Below are positions 37,256-46,160 of a stretch of 64,000 bases of DNA, piece after piece. The stretch spans positions 1 to 64,000 of the forward strand of contig NZ_JAFEJU010000007.1 of the NCBI RefSeq assembly GCF_018555455.1, given 5' to 3'. The first letter of the stretch is position 1. Each line of letters opens with the position of its first letter. The notes below the pieces were generated by a model. That model did no database searches, had not been told where the DNA came from, and saw only the letters and a list, made by a program, of their open reading frames with translations. Origin of the DNA: Bifidobacterium colobi (GTDB lineage Bacteria > Actinomycetota > Actinomycetes > Actinomycetales > Bifidobacteriaceae). The position numbers and the translations under genes are program-made.

Positions 37256-38554
37256 GGCGCTGCGCCGCTTGCCAAGCAAGCGCGCACCATTTTCCAATCC
37301 AGCCAGCAACATCATGGGGAAGAGCGGCACAAAATAGCGAAGCTGAGGCGTGTAGACGCCGCTCATCGAAGACGGCGTGCCCTGCAACCACATTATTGCC
37401 AAATACGTAGCCAGAATTGTACCCATTGCCATGATGAAGACAATCAACCAAAACAGGCTCTCTCGCCAGTGGCGCGGCTTGACAATGGCATTGCCCAATA
37501 TTGCGAGCAACACAAGGCCGAAGAACAGCCAGATGGCGAGCAGCATCAGTGGTGAGCGGAAATGCCCCTGCAGATGGCTGAAGCTGTACCAAAGAGCATT
37601 GATGGCCGGTCGTGGGTCATGCAGCAATCCGGAAGTGCGTGCATGCACTTCTGCAGGAGATACCGATGCGGGATTGGAAACGAACGCTGCAGTCATCTTG
37701 AGCCAAGCGAACACCGCGGCGAACGATAATGCGATTGATGCCGCAACGGTGAGTCGCTCTTGCCGGCTCGTCGATTTATGCACAATGAGCAACGCAGCCG
37801 GAATGAAAATCAGAGGCATGAATGCGAACTTGGTTAACGCAATCAGAATGCCGATACTGCCGATAATGGCGTAATCAAGCCATTGGGGAGGGCAGCTGGC
37901 GGCTCGCATCAGTAGGCAGGAGAACAGAATAATCAGACCTTGCGTAAGGCTGTCTGCGGAAATCGCAAACGAAAAATGATAGATAACCGGTGGTGAGAGC
38001 AGCAGCAAAGCTGTCGGTAATCGCCAACGTTGCAGCGCGGCGATGCCGCAGGCGGTGAGTGCCGCGTACACGAGTAGCATAATGCCCTCGGTGAGATAGT
38101 ATGTTGTCGCTGCGTTGAGATTTAGTGCTTTGCCGACGCCGAATCCGATGATTTGCGGCACATATGAAACCGGGGAATATACAGCGGTGTTGTTGTATGG
38201 TACGTCTGCGCCGGTGCTGTCGTTTGCGGTGATGCTGTCAAGATTGACGACGCCCGCATCAAAGGATGGATCATTGTGCTGAGTGGACAGTTCAATCCAT
38301 TGCCAATCGACTTTGCCGCCATAATTGTATTGGGCGTCGCGGTGATAGCCGGAGATCGAATCTACTGGTCTTGCCACGATGTCGCCATTGACTATGCCGG
38401 ATACGCGATATACATGTTCCCAAAGGTCCGGGATTCTATTCATCTGGGTGTGTGCCATCCACAGACCGCCAAATGCGATGGTGAGCGTGGCAAACAATGC
38501 TACAAAGAAACGGCTGTTGATGAATGCCGAGATGGATCGTCGCTGTATTGGCAT
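37232..38554 (-). CDS. DUF2142-like polytopic membrane protein
   Basis: The 440-residue protein has an N-terminal membrane helix, an outer loop (NRIPDLWEHVYRVSGIVNGDI… DWQWIELS), SPVSYVPQIIGFGVGKAL and about ten more hydrophobic segments. This arrangement matches DUF2142, a family of predicted GT-C-like membrane proteins often found in surface glycan loci. AAAGGAAAG precedes the ATG. The last seven codons and stop are supplied by a unit of repeat family A, so the C-terminus (…RAVTACS) was probably set by that element. Function is inferred only. Confidence 0.78.
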   Translation of the reverse strand: MPIQRRSISAFINSRFFVALFATLTIAFGGLWMAHTQMNRIPDLWEHVYRVSGIVNGDIVARPVDSISGYHRDAQYNYGGKVDWQWIELSTQHNDPSFDAGVVNLDSITANDSTGADVPYNNTAVYSPVSYVPQIIGFGVGKALNLNAATTYYLTEGIMLLVYAALTACGIAALQRWRLPTALLLLSPPVIYHFSFAISADSLTQGLIILFSCLLMRAASCPPQWLDYAIIGSIGILIALTKFAFMPLIFIPAALLIVHKSTSRQERLTVAASIALSFAAVFAWLKMTAAFVSNPASVSPAEVHARTSGLLHDPRPAINALWYSFSHLQGHFRSPLMLLAIWLFFGLVLLAILGNAIVKPRHWRESLFWLIVFIMAMGTILATYLAIMWLQGTPSSMSGVYTPQLRYFVPLFPMMLLAGLENGARLLGKRRSARAVTACS

Positions 38555-38623
38555 GGTTTGGGCTTTCCTTTACCTGCAGGGTTCGCCAAATCTATGTGTC
38601 TCAGTATAGGGCTGGTGTATCCG

Positions 38624-38806
38624 GGTAGTAACTGCGCGTCCTGACGGGTGCGGCGTGTGCATGGCGCGTACATAGTGAGGGTTTTACGGGCGAAATCCTC
38701 ACTAAGTATGCGGCTCGACGAACGTGTCGCAAACATAGTGAGGATTCGGGCCTCAAAATCCTCACTAAGTATGCGGGTGGTGCGTTCAGCCGCGTACATA
38801 GTGAGG
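38624..38806. repeat. One motif-A unit plus five-unit array of motif B
   Basis: A single motif-A unit (GGTAGTAACTGCGCG) lies at 38624. Motif B (CGCATACATAGTGAGG type) follows at 38665 (forward), 38697 (reverse), 38728 (forward), 38760 (reverse) and 38791 (forward). Spacings are 32, 31, 32 and 31 bp, a mean of 31.5 bp. The array lies between the start of the membrane protein gene and the clpB promoter, both reading outward. It is therefore not a simple terminator for either. Confidence 0.8.
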
Positions 38807-38861
38807 ATGATGAGGGGCGAACGGTGAGGTATGTGGTAGTGCTGCACGCTGAAAAGTAAAA

Positions 38862-38882
38862 CTTGAGTCACCCTCGCTCAAG
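38862..38882 (+). promoter_or_regulatory. HAIR operator (HspR binding site) of clpB
   Basis: CTTGAGT-N7-GCTCAAG matches the HAIR consensus (CTTGAGT-N7-ACTCAAG) with one difference. HspR represses chaperone genes in actinobacteria through this element. A possible -10 box (TAGAAT, 38892-38897) follows, so the operator covers the -35 region. Confidence 0.85.
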
Positions 38883-39162
38883 TTTTGGGAATAGAATGGT
38901 CTCTAGGTCGGTTGAACGAGTCAGAACATGACACGAATGCCTGCCTGCGGGCGTGCGGCGTGACATGCGGGATGCGGCTTCTGCCGTGCAATCCATGGAT
39001 TGTGCGGTTCGCGGACTGTGCAATCCACGAACCGTGCGGTAGTCGGATTACACAGCGTTTCGAGCCGTGTGCCGCATTTTTGCAGCTACCGTGCTGCCGC
39101 CACGCAGCCACCGCGCAGCCGTCTGCCGGCGGGCATACAAGAAGACTTTGGAGGAACACATC

Positions 39163-41832
39163 ATGGAACAGAAGTTCACCACCATGGCCCAAGAGGCCGT
39201 CGGCGACGCGATTCAGAGTGCGTCCGCCGCTGGAAACGCGCAGGTCGAGACCCTGCATGTGATGGATGCGCTGCTGCGCCAGGAAAACGGCGTGGTGCGC
39301 TCGTTGATTGAGGCCGCAGGTGGCAATGCACAGGCCATCGGCGCCGCCGTGCGTAACGCGTTGGTCGCGCTGCCGAGCGCATCCGGCTCCACCACTTCGC
39401 AGCCGCAGGCCAGCCGTCAGCTGACCGCCGCCATCGCCCAGGCTGAGAAGGAAATGCAGCAGATGGGCGACGAATACGTCTCCACCGAGCACCTGCTCAT
39501 CGGCATCGCAGCCAGCAAGCCGAACCAGTCGGCTGAAATCCTGGAGAAGAACGGCGTGACTGCCGCGGCACTGCGTAAGGCCGTGCCGAGCGTGCGCGGT
39601 GGCGCGAAAGTCACCAGTCCGGATGCGGAAGGTTCGTACAAGGCACTGGAGAAGTACTCCACCGACCTGACCGCCGCAGCCAAGGAGGGCAAGCTCGACC
39701 CGGTGATTGGCCGCGATCAGGAGATTCGTCGCGTGATTCAGATCCTGAGCCGTCGTACCAAGAACAATCCGGTGCTGATTGGTGAGCCTGGCGTGGGTAA
39801 GACCGCAGTCGTGGAGGGCTTGGCCCAGCGTATCGTGGCCGGCGATGTGCCGACTACCCTGCAAGGCAAAAAGCTCATCAGCCTTGACTTGGGCTCGATG
39901 GTGGCCGGTTCCAAGTACCGTGGCGAATTCGAGGAGCGCCTAAAGGCCGTTCTGAACGAAATCAAGAACGCCAACGGACAGATCATCACGTTCATCGATG
40001 AGATTCATACCATCGTGGGCGCGGGCGCTGCCGAGGGTTCGATGGACGCCGGCAACATGCTGAAGCCTATGCTGGCCCGTGGCGAGCTGCGCCTCATTGG
40101 CGCGACCACGCTGGACGAATACCGCGAGAACATCGAGAAGGACCCGGCTCTGGAGCGTCGTTTCCAGCAGGTGTTCGTGGGCGAGCCGTCCGTGGAAGAT
40201 ACCATCGCCATTCTGCGTGGTCTGAAGCAGCGTTACGAGGCGCACCACAAGGTCACGATCGGTGATGACGCGCTGGTCGCCGCCGCGACGCTCTCCAACC
40301 GGTACATTTCCGGCCGTCAGCTGCCTGATAAGGCCATCGATTTGGTCGATGAGGCGGCTGCCCACCTGCGTATGGAACTCGACTCCTCCCCGGAGGAGAT
40401 CGATGAGCTCCAGCGCAAGGTGACCCGTCTCGAGATGGAGGAGATGCAGCTCAAGAAGGCTGAGGACCCGGCATCCAAGGAGCGCTTGGGCAAGCTGCAG
40501 GCTGAACTCGCGGACACCCGTGAGAAGCTCAGCGGTCTCAAGGCGCGCTGGGATGCGGAACAGGCTGGCCATAACAAGGTGGGCGACCTGCGTGCCAAGC
40601 TCGATGACCTCAGGGTGCAGGCGGATAAGTTCACCCGTGAGGGCAACCTGGCCGAAGCCTCCAAGATCTTGTACGGTGAGATTCCTTCCATCCAGAAGGA
40701 ACTCGCCGCCGCCGAGAACGCGGACGCCGAGTCCAAGGGCACCGGTTCCACCGACCCCGCTCAGGAGCCGATGGTCCCGGACCGTGTGGACGCCGACTCC
40801 GTGGCTGAGATCGTGTCCGACTGGACAGGCATCCCCGTGGGTCGCCTGATGCAGGGCGAAAACGAGAAGCTCCTGCACATGGAGGACTACCTCGGCAAGC
40901 GCGTGATTGGCCAGAAGGAAGCCATTGCCGCCGTATCCGACGCTGTGCGCCGTTCGCGTGCTGGCATCTCCGACCCGAACCGCCCGACCGGTTCGTTCCT
41001 GTTCCTCGGCCCCACCGGTGTGGGCAAGACCGAGCTGGCCAAGGCGCTCGCGGACTTCCTGTTCGACGACGAGAAGGCCATGGTGCGTATCGACATGTCC
41101 GAGTACATGGAGAAGGCATCCGTGTCTCGTTTGATCGGTGCCGCTCCTGGTTACGTGGGCTACGAGCAGGGTGGTCAGCTGACCGAGGCCGTACGCCGTC
41201 GTCCATACTCCGTCGTGCTGTTCGACGAGGTCGAAAAGGCCAACCCGGAGATCTTCGACGTGCTGCTGCAGGTGCTCGATGATGGCCGCCTGACCGATGG
41301 CCAAGGCAGGACCGTGGACTTCAAGAACACGATCCTCATCATGACCTCCAACTTGGGTTCGCAGTTCCTCGTGAACGAGGATCTGGACGAGGACGCCAAG
41401 AAGAAGGCCGTGATGGACTCCGTGCACATGAACTTCAAGCCGGAGTTCCTGAACCGTCTGGACGACATCGTGATGTTCCACCCGCTCACCCGTGAGGAAT
41501 TGGGCGGTATTGTGGACATCCAGGTCAACAGCGTGGCCCAGCGCCTGACCGATCGCCGCATCACGCTCGACGTGACCGACTCGGCTCGCGAATGGCTCGC
41601 CAACACGGGTTACGATCCGGCGTATGGCGCTCGTCCGCTGCGTCGCCTGGTGCAGACCGAGGTCGGCGACCAGCTGGCTCGTATGCTGCTGGCCGGCAAG
41701 GTTCACGACGGCGACACCGTGCTGGTCGACCAGACCGGTGGCGAACACTTGGAGCTCTCCGCATGGGCCAGTGACCAGATCATCGGCGATGACCCGGACG
41801 TGAAGGTCGACAACGTCTCTGAAGACAAGTGA
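39163..41832 (+). CDS. clpB: ATP-dependent disaggregase ClpB
   Basis: The 889-residue AAA+ protein rescues aggregated proteins with DnaK. The start [12 protein letters not shown] follows TTGGAGGAA; the open frame upstream is not used. Domains in order: N-terminal Clp repeats (1-150), first ATPase with GEPGVGKT and FIDEIH, a coiled-coil middle domain (about 405-525) and second ATPase with [14 protein letters not shown] and [15 protein letters not shown] operator and a leader of about 270 nt with hairpins (for example the palindrome CAATCCATGGATTG) precede it. The gene is therefore heat-shock regulated through HspR. Confidence 0.97.
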   Translation: MEQKFTTMAQEAVGDAIQSASAAGNAQVETLHVMDALLRQENGVVRSLIEAAGGNAQAIGAAVRNALVALPSASGSTTSQPQASRQLTAAIAQAEKEMQQMGDEYVSTEHLLIGIAASKPNQSAEILEKNGVTAAALRKAVPSVRGGAKVTSPDAEGSYKALEKYSTDLTAAAKEGKLDPVIGRDQEIRRVIQILSRRTKNNPVLIGEPGVGKTAVVEGLAQRIVAGDVPTTLQGKKLISLDLGSMVAGSKYRGEFEERLKAVLNEIKNANGQIITFIDEIHTIVGAGAAEGSMDAGNMLKPMLARGELRLIGATTLDEYRENIEKDPALERRFQQVFVGEPSVEDTIAILRGLKQRYEAHHKVTIGDDALVAAATLSNRYISGRQLPDKAIDLVDEAAAHLRMELDSSPEEIDELQRKVTRLEMEEMQLKKAEDPASKERLGKLQAELADTREKLSGLKARWDAEQAGHNKVGDLRAKLDDLRVQADKFTREGNLAEASKILYGEIPSIQKELAAAENADAESKGTGSTDPAQEPMVPDRVDADSVAEIVSDWTGIPVGRLMQGENEKLLHMEDYLGKRVIGQKEAIAAVSDAVRRSRAGISDPNRPTGSFLFLGPTGVGKTELAKALADFLFDDEKAMVRIDMSEYMEKASVSRLIGAAPGYVGYEQGGQLTEAVRRRPYSVVLFDEVEKANPEIFDVLLQVLDDGRLTDGQGRTVDFKNTILIMTSNLGSQFLVNEDLDEDAKKKAVMDSVHMNFKPEFLNRLDDIVMFHPLTREELGGIVDIQVNSVAQRLTDRRITLDVTDSAREWLANTGYDPAYGARPLRRLVQTEVGDQLARMLLAGKVHDGDTVLVDQTGGEHLELSAWASDQIIGDDPDVKVDNVSEDK

Positions 41833-41891
41833 CGCTGGCGTTGGCGTCGTGACGGGCATAGACCCGCATAGAGACGCGTATGAGTCCTAAT

Positions 41892-41934
41892 AATGGTGGC
41901 TGTGGCAATCCGCAGCCACCATTTTGCTTTTTCT
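41892..41934 (+). terminator. clpB terminator
   Basis: An 11-bp perfect stem (41892-41902 with 41913-41923) is followed by TTGCTTTTTC, a classical intrinsic terminator. Confidence 0.9.
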
Positions 41935-41950
41935 GAGGCTGTTTTGCGTG

Positions 41951-42158
41951 CTATCTGCGTTACAAGGGGTTGATTTGGTCCTTGTCGGAGGTCTATCTGC
42001 GTTACAAGGGGTTGGTGTCCGAGTATATCGGCAATCAAAATGGCGGAATAACGGTGGTGCCATGCCGCTGATAGACAGGGTCTAACGGTTAAGGAACCCC
42101 TTGTAAGCGAGATAGACCTTCCGTAAACCAGAAATCAACCCCTTGTAAGCGAGATAGC
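41951..42158. repeat. Nested inverted repeats of motif C (AACCCCTTGTAAGCGAGATAG)
   Basis: Two forward copies (41951-41975 and 41992-42016) and two reverse copies (42095-42118 and 42133-42158) form a large symmetric block of about 208 bp between clpB and the GluQ gene. The copies pair as an outer and an inner arm. The 80 bp between have no gene. This family differs in sequence and spacing from motifs A and B. Confidence 0.7.
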
Positions 42159-42268
42159 ATGGTTTGCGCGGCTTACTTGGTGCTTCAGCCAGTACGAGCC
42201 TATGAATACTGTGGTCAAAGATCCGAAAAGCTCCGCCTGTCCGCCTGAAGCCTGAAGAGAGGAAAGCC

Positions 42269-43345
42269 ATGACCGGACGATTTGCGCCTACGCCTTCGGG
42301 CCGTATGCACATCGGCAACGTGTACGCCATGCTCGCGGCATGGCTGTCCGCCCGCTCCCGCGGTGAACGCATGCTGCTGCGCATCGAAGACGTGGACAAG
42401 CCGCGCGTGATCGAAGGCGCGGACCAGCTCATGATGGATGACCTGCGCTGGCTCGGCTTCGACTGGGACAATGCCGCTGCGCCGATGTATCAGTCCCGCC
42501 GCACCGAGCGCTACGAATATGCGCTCGAATGCCTACGCTCGCAAGACGTGCTGTATCCCTGCTTCTGCTCGCGCGCGGACATCCGCGCCGCCTCCGCGCC
42601 CAACGAGGGCGACGGATTCATGCTCTACCCCGGAACCTGCCGCCGACTGCTGCACGAACATCCCGAGGAAGTACAGGCGCGTCTTGCTCGTGGCGACCAG
42701 CACTCCATGCGCATCGCGATGCCGCAGTCCTTACCAGAGCGGGAGGCGTATTTCGACGATGGCGTGTACGGGCGTCAGACATATGACCTTCCGCGCGAAG
42801 TCGGCGATTCGGTAATCCGCAGAGCCGATGGACTGTTCGGTTATCAGCTGGTCGTAGTCGTCGATGATTTAGACATGGGCGTTGACGACATTGTGCGTGG
42901 GCGCGATCTGCTGCGATCCACGGCATTGCAGATGTGGATTCGGCGCTGCCTGCTCGCCGGCGGATTCAAACCGGAGCACAGTGCGGAGGCTGCGGCTGAG
43001 GCCAGAACTGTCGCGCCAACAGTTGCTTCGGCAGTCGTAGCGTCTGCCTCAACCGCCGCGCCAGCGTACGCGCATCTACCATTAATCGACAATGCTGCCG
43101 GCCGTCGCCTCGCCAAGCGCGAACGGTCGCTGGACATGGGAGCATTGCGCGCTCGCGGCGTCGCTCCGGAGCAGATCATCGGATTCTGCGCATGGCTGTT
43201 GCGACTGCGCTCAACCTCCGAGCCAATCGCTGCCGCTGGTCTGCTGGATGATTTCAGCTGGCAGCCACTGCGCGCCGATCATCCCGACCGTGCGCTGGAC
43301 CCTGCGGATCCCAATACGCCGCAGTGGCTGGCGGACGCGCTGTAG
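42269..43345 (+). CDS. gluQ: Glutamyl-Q tRNA(Asp) synthetase-like protein
   Basis: The 358-residue protein is a short glutamyl-tRNA synthetase paralogue lacking the anticodon-binding domain. The HIGH-type motif is [13 protein letters not shown], zinc-type cysteines occur in [11 protein letters not shown] and YPGTCRRL, and the KMSKS-like motif is LAKRERS. A roughly 30-residue alanine-rich insertion precedes that motif. Family members attach glutamate to queuosine in tRNA-Asp. Whether this organism makes queuosine is not visible here, so another substrate is possible. GAGAGGAAAG precedes the start. Confidence 0.85.
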   Translation: MTGRFAPTPSGRMHIGNVYAMLAAWLSARSRGERMLLRIEDVDKPRVIEGADQLMMDDLRWLGFDWDNAAAPMYQSRRTERYEYALECLRSQDVLYPCFCSRADIRAASAPNEGDGFMLYPGTCRRLLHEHPEEVQARLARGDQHSMRIAMPQSLPEREAYFDDGVYGRQTYDLPREVGDSVIRRADGLFGYQLVVVVDDLDMGVDDIVRGRDLLRSTALQMWIRRCLLAGGFKPEHSAEAAAEARTVAPTVASAVVASASTAAPAYAHLPLIDNAAGRRLAKRERSLDMGALRARGVAPEQIIGFCAWLLRLRSTSEPIAAAGLLDDFSWQPLRADHPDRALDPADPNTPQWLADAL

Positions 43346-43494
43346 TCGACTAGTTGACGTTGACTACAGCAGCCCAGCGTGCGGCCAAGCCCGAAGCCCA
43401 GCGTGCAGCCAAATTCACAAGAAGTTCATGGGACGCCAGCACACATCAGTGCCTGGACGGCGGTAATCTGATACCACTAACGGGAAGGATTCCT

Positions 43495-44604
43495 ATGTCT
43501 TCAAAACTGTTGAGAAATGTTGTACTGGCCGGCGCTGCTGCCGCGGGTGCCGCAGCGTGGGCGTTGGCGCCGCGAAGCTTCAACGATAAGCGTCGCAACT
43601 TCGTGCCGTCCATTCCGGACGTCTGGTATGCGCATCGCGGTTTGCATGATGCCGGCTCCGGCCTTGTGAATCCCAGCGATGTGGATGATTATTCCGGCGA
43701 CAATCCGGTCAGCGCTGAAGCTGACACGACGAGTCTCGCCATCGCTGAGAATGCGGAATATGTGGCACTCGCTCGTCGTATGGCAATGAAAGCCGGTTAT
43801 GGCAGCCCGGGTGTGGCCGGTCCGATCGCGCCGGAGAATTCCTTGGCTGCGTTCGCCGCCGCCTGCGAGGCCGGCTATGGCATCGAACTTGATTTGCAGT
43901 TGACGCTTGACGGCAAAGTGGTTGTGGTGCACGACGCTGATTTGCTGCGCGTGGCCGGCGACCCGCGTCGCATCGAGGATCTGACCTACGACGAACTGAC
44001 TCGCATCCCGCTGTTCCCGGGTTCCAAGCCGGGCGATTTGAAGGCCAAGCCGCTGCCCGGTTCCGATGCGAATCCGCCGCTGGTGGTCACGCCGTCTGCC
44101 GCGCCGGATGGCTATTACCAGCATGTGCCGCTGTTCTCCGACGTGCTCAAAGTGGTGGCTGGTCGCGCGCCGTTGATTGTGGAATACAAGTTCAGCAACA
44201 ACAGCGCCTGGGATGCTCGCACTGAGGAACTGATGGAGAAGGGGCACGCGCTGCTGCAGGCGTATGAGGGTCCGTATGTGATCGAGTCCTTCCACCCAGG
44301 TGCCGTGAACTGGTACAAGGAACATCATCCGGAGGTGTGCCGCGGACAGCTTAGCTGGCCGGCCAAGCTGGCCAAGGATGGTCCGGTGGAATGGGCTGCG
44401 GGTCTGCTGGCCTTCGACTGGATGTCCCGCCCGGACTTCGTGGCGTATGACTGGACCGGTGGTTCATCTCCGCAGGTGCGTTTGGCTCGCGCAATGGGCG
44501 CTATGCCGGTCTCCTGGACCGTGCGTAGCAGTGATGAGCTGGCCCAGTGCGACCGGTACTTTGACCGCCATATCTTTGAAGCGTTTGTGCCTGACGCGCA
44601 GTGA
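43495..44604 (+). CDS. Glycerophosphodiester phosphodiesterase
   Basis: The 369-residue protein starts after GGGAAGGA with a hydrophobic N-terminal helix (LLRNVVLAGAAAAGAAAWAL), which anchors it to the membrane. The GDPD domain has WYAHRGLHD, PENSLAAFAAACEAG, the metal-binding IELDLQLT and VVHDADLLR, and FSNNS/VIESFHP segments later. It should cleave glycerophosphodiesters, or possibly teichoic-acid-like polymers, at the outer face. An insertion of about 60 residues between the HR and PENS motifs is longer than usual. It lies downstream of gluQ with a separate ribosome binding site. Confidence 0.9.
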   Translation: MSSKLLRNVVLAGAAAAGAAAWALAPRSFNDKRRNFVPSIPDVWYAHRGLHDAGSGLVNPSDVDDYSGDNPVSAEADTTSLAIAENAEYVALARRMAMKAGYGSPGVAGPIAPENSLAAFAAACEAGYGIELDLQLTLDGKVVVVHDADLLRVAGDPRRIEDLTYDELTRIPLFPGSKPGDLKAKPLPGSDANPPLVVTPSAAPDGYYQHVPLFSDVLKVVAGRAPLIVEYKFSNNSAWDARTEELMEKGHALLQAYEGPYVIESFHPGAVNWYKEHHPEVCRGQLSWPAKLAKDGPVEWAAGLLAFDWMSRPDFVAYDWTGGSSPQVRLARAMGAMPVSWTVRSSDELAQCDRYFDRHIFEAFVPDAQ

Positions 44605-44634
44605 GCTGCGGTTCCTGCTGCCGTAAACACACTT

Positions 44635-44747
44635 CCACCGTGTGGTAATTCCCTCACCGTGTGGTAATGCAGAATGGCTTTATTCCGCCAAAATGACGTT
44701 ATGCTGCTGCTCCGCAAAACCACACGGTGGAGGAATTCCCTCACCGG
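44635..44747. repeat. Inverted repeats of motif D (CCACCGTGTGGT)
   Basis: CCACCGTGTGGTAATTCC (44635) and TCACCGTGTGGTAATGC (44654) face ACCACACGGTGGAGGAATTC (44719). The block lies between convergent genes, and its right end stops two bases before the rlmH stop codon. Confidence 0.65.
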
Positions 44748-44748
44748 A

Positions 44749-45228
44749 TTACTTGTGGTAGGGTTCGCCGGCGTTGATTTTGTAGGCGCGGTAGATCTGC
44801 TCCAGGAGGATGACGCGCATCAGCTGATGCGGGAATGTCATCTTTGAGAAACTGAGTTTGTAGTCGGCGCGGCGCAGGATCGCATCATCGAGGCCGATGG
44901 AACCTCCAATCACCAGCTGAATATGACTGGTGCCGCGCAATCCCAGATCGTTGATTTTGGCGGCCAGTTCTTCGCTGGAAAGTTGTTTGCCATCGATGGC
45001 GAGGGCGATGACGTAGGCGTTGTCGCGCAGATGTTTGGCGATACGTTCGCCTTCCTTGGCTTTGATTTGCCGTTCGATGCCTTCAGACGCGTGCTCAGGG
45101 GTCTTTTCGTCTGCGACTTCGATGATGTTGAGCTTGCAATAGCGGGAGAGCCGCTTGGAATACTCGTCGATGGCGTCGCGGAGGTAGCGCTCCTTCACGC
45201 GGCCCGGCGCAATAATGTCGATTTGCAT
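44749..45228 (-). CDS. rlmH: 23S rRNA pseudouridine(1915) N3-methyltransferase
   Basis: The SPOUT methyltransferase modifies pseudouridine 1915 in helix 69 of 23S rRNA. The start [16 protein letters not shown] follows AAGGA and gives the standard 159 residues; a longer open frame upstream runs through repeat sequence and is not used. The knot region carries [11 protein letters not shown] and the invariant C-terminal segment [17 protein letters not shown]…GEPYHK. SAM binding and dimerisation are as in the family. Confidence 0.96.
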   Translation of the reverse strand: MQIDIIAPGRVKERYLRDAIDEYSKRLSRYCKLNIIEVADEKTPEHASEGIERQIKAKEGERIAKHLRDNAYVIALAIDGKQLSSEELAAKINDLGLRGTSHIQLVIGGSIGLDDAILRRADYKLSFSKMTFPHQLMRVILLEQIYRAYKINAGEPYHK

Positions 45229-45246
45229 AAAGTCCTTATAACATGA

Positions 45247-45318
45247 AGCTCCCCTCAGTCTCACTTCATTCGACAGCTCCCCGTAAAGAGGGGAGCCAAG
45301 TGTATGGCTGAGGGGAGC
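45247..45318. repeat. GGCTCCCCTC-type dispersed palindrome
   Basis: GCTCCCCTCAG (45248) pairs with CTGAGGGGAGC (45308), and an inner GCTCCCC pairs with GGGGAGC. The internal words TCTCACTTCATTCGACAGCTCC recur inverted near 58565-58590, so this is a dispersed family. It is transcribed antisense to rlmH's 5' flank and separates rlmH from upp. Confidence 0.6.
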
Positions 45319-45450
45319 GCTTAGAAAGTCGGTATACAACTCCATCAATCGATGAGATTGAGGAATTGATGAACGTGTGTGTCCTCAAGGCGCACCGAGG
45401 GAAGCGGTACAAAGGTACCGCGACTGAGGAGCAACGCTGAGGACACTCCG

Positions 45451-46092
45451 TTAATCAATTACTCCGTAGAGGCGATCGCCGGCGTCGCCCAATCCCGGCA
45501 CGATGTAGCACTTGTCGTTGAGCTTCTCGTCAACCGCGCACACCACGACCTTGAAGTCGATAGACGGGTCGATGTGCTCCTCGACGTACTTGATGCCTTC
45601 AGGAGCGGCGATGATGTTGATGGCGGTCACGTCTTTGGCGCCGCGCTCAGCGAGGTAATGGGTGGCTGCGACCAGGGTGCCACCGGTGGCGAGCATCGGG
45701 TCGATCAGGAAGCACTGGCGGCCGGAAAGGTCGTCGGGCAGACGGTTGGCGTAGGTGATCTGCTGAGTGGGATGCTCTTCGTCGCGCTTCATGCCGAGGA
45801 AGCCGACTTCGGCGGTCGGAATCAGGCGGGTCATGCCGTCGAGCATGCCCAGGCCGGCACGTAGCACCGGCACGATGATCGGACGCGGAGATGCAAGCTT
45901 CTTGCCGGTCATGGGGGCGACCGGGGTCTCAATCGGAGTGGAGACTACGGAAAGGTCGCGAGTGGCTTCGTAAGCCTCAAGCATCACGAGTTCGGAGACG
46001 AGCTCGCGGAAGGTGGACGAGGGGGTGTTCTTGTCGCGCAGCACGGTGAGCTTGTGCTCAACCAGCGGATGATTCAGTACGTGAAGTTCCAT
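45451..46092 (-). CDS. upp: Uracil phosphoribosyltransferase
   Basis: The enzyme salvages uracil to UMP with PRPP. The start [20 protein letters not shown] gives 213 residues, normal for the family. Signatures are [17 protein letters not shown], the PRPP-binding [12 protein letters not shown], and the C-terminal region [12 protein letters not shown]. The frame is open upstream (228 residues), but MELHV is where the family begins. Confidence 0.97.
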   Translation of the reverse strand: MELHVLNHPLVEHKLTVLRDKNTPSSTFRELVSELVMLEAYEATRDLSVVSTPIETPVAPMTGKKLASPRPIIVPVLRAGLGMLDGMTRLIPTAEVGFLGMKRDEEHPTQQITYANRLPDDLSGRQCFLIDPMLATGGTLVAATHYLAERGAKDVTAINIIAAPEGIKYVEEHIDPSIDFKVVVCAVDEKLNDKCYIVPGLGDAGDRLYGVID

Positions 46093-46160
46093 AATGCCTA
46101 AGCCTAGTCCATGATTGCCGACCCGCCGAATCAGCATTGGCCGGCAATCACATCACAACA

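Noticed and set aside
39940..41859. 639-codon minus-strand frame opposite clpB
   Set aside because: ClpB motifs on the + strand are complete. The antisense frame is a by-product of codon bias.
45250..45348. Longer N-terminus for RlmH (199 residues)
   Set aside because: The added 40 residues are encoded by the dispersed palindrome. MQIDIIAP with AAGGA upstream is the family start.
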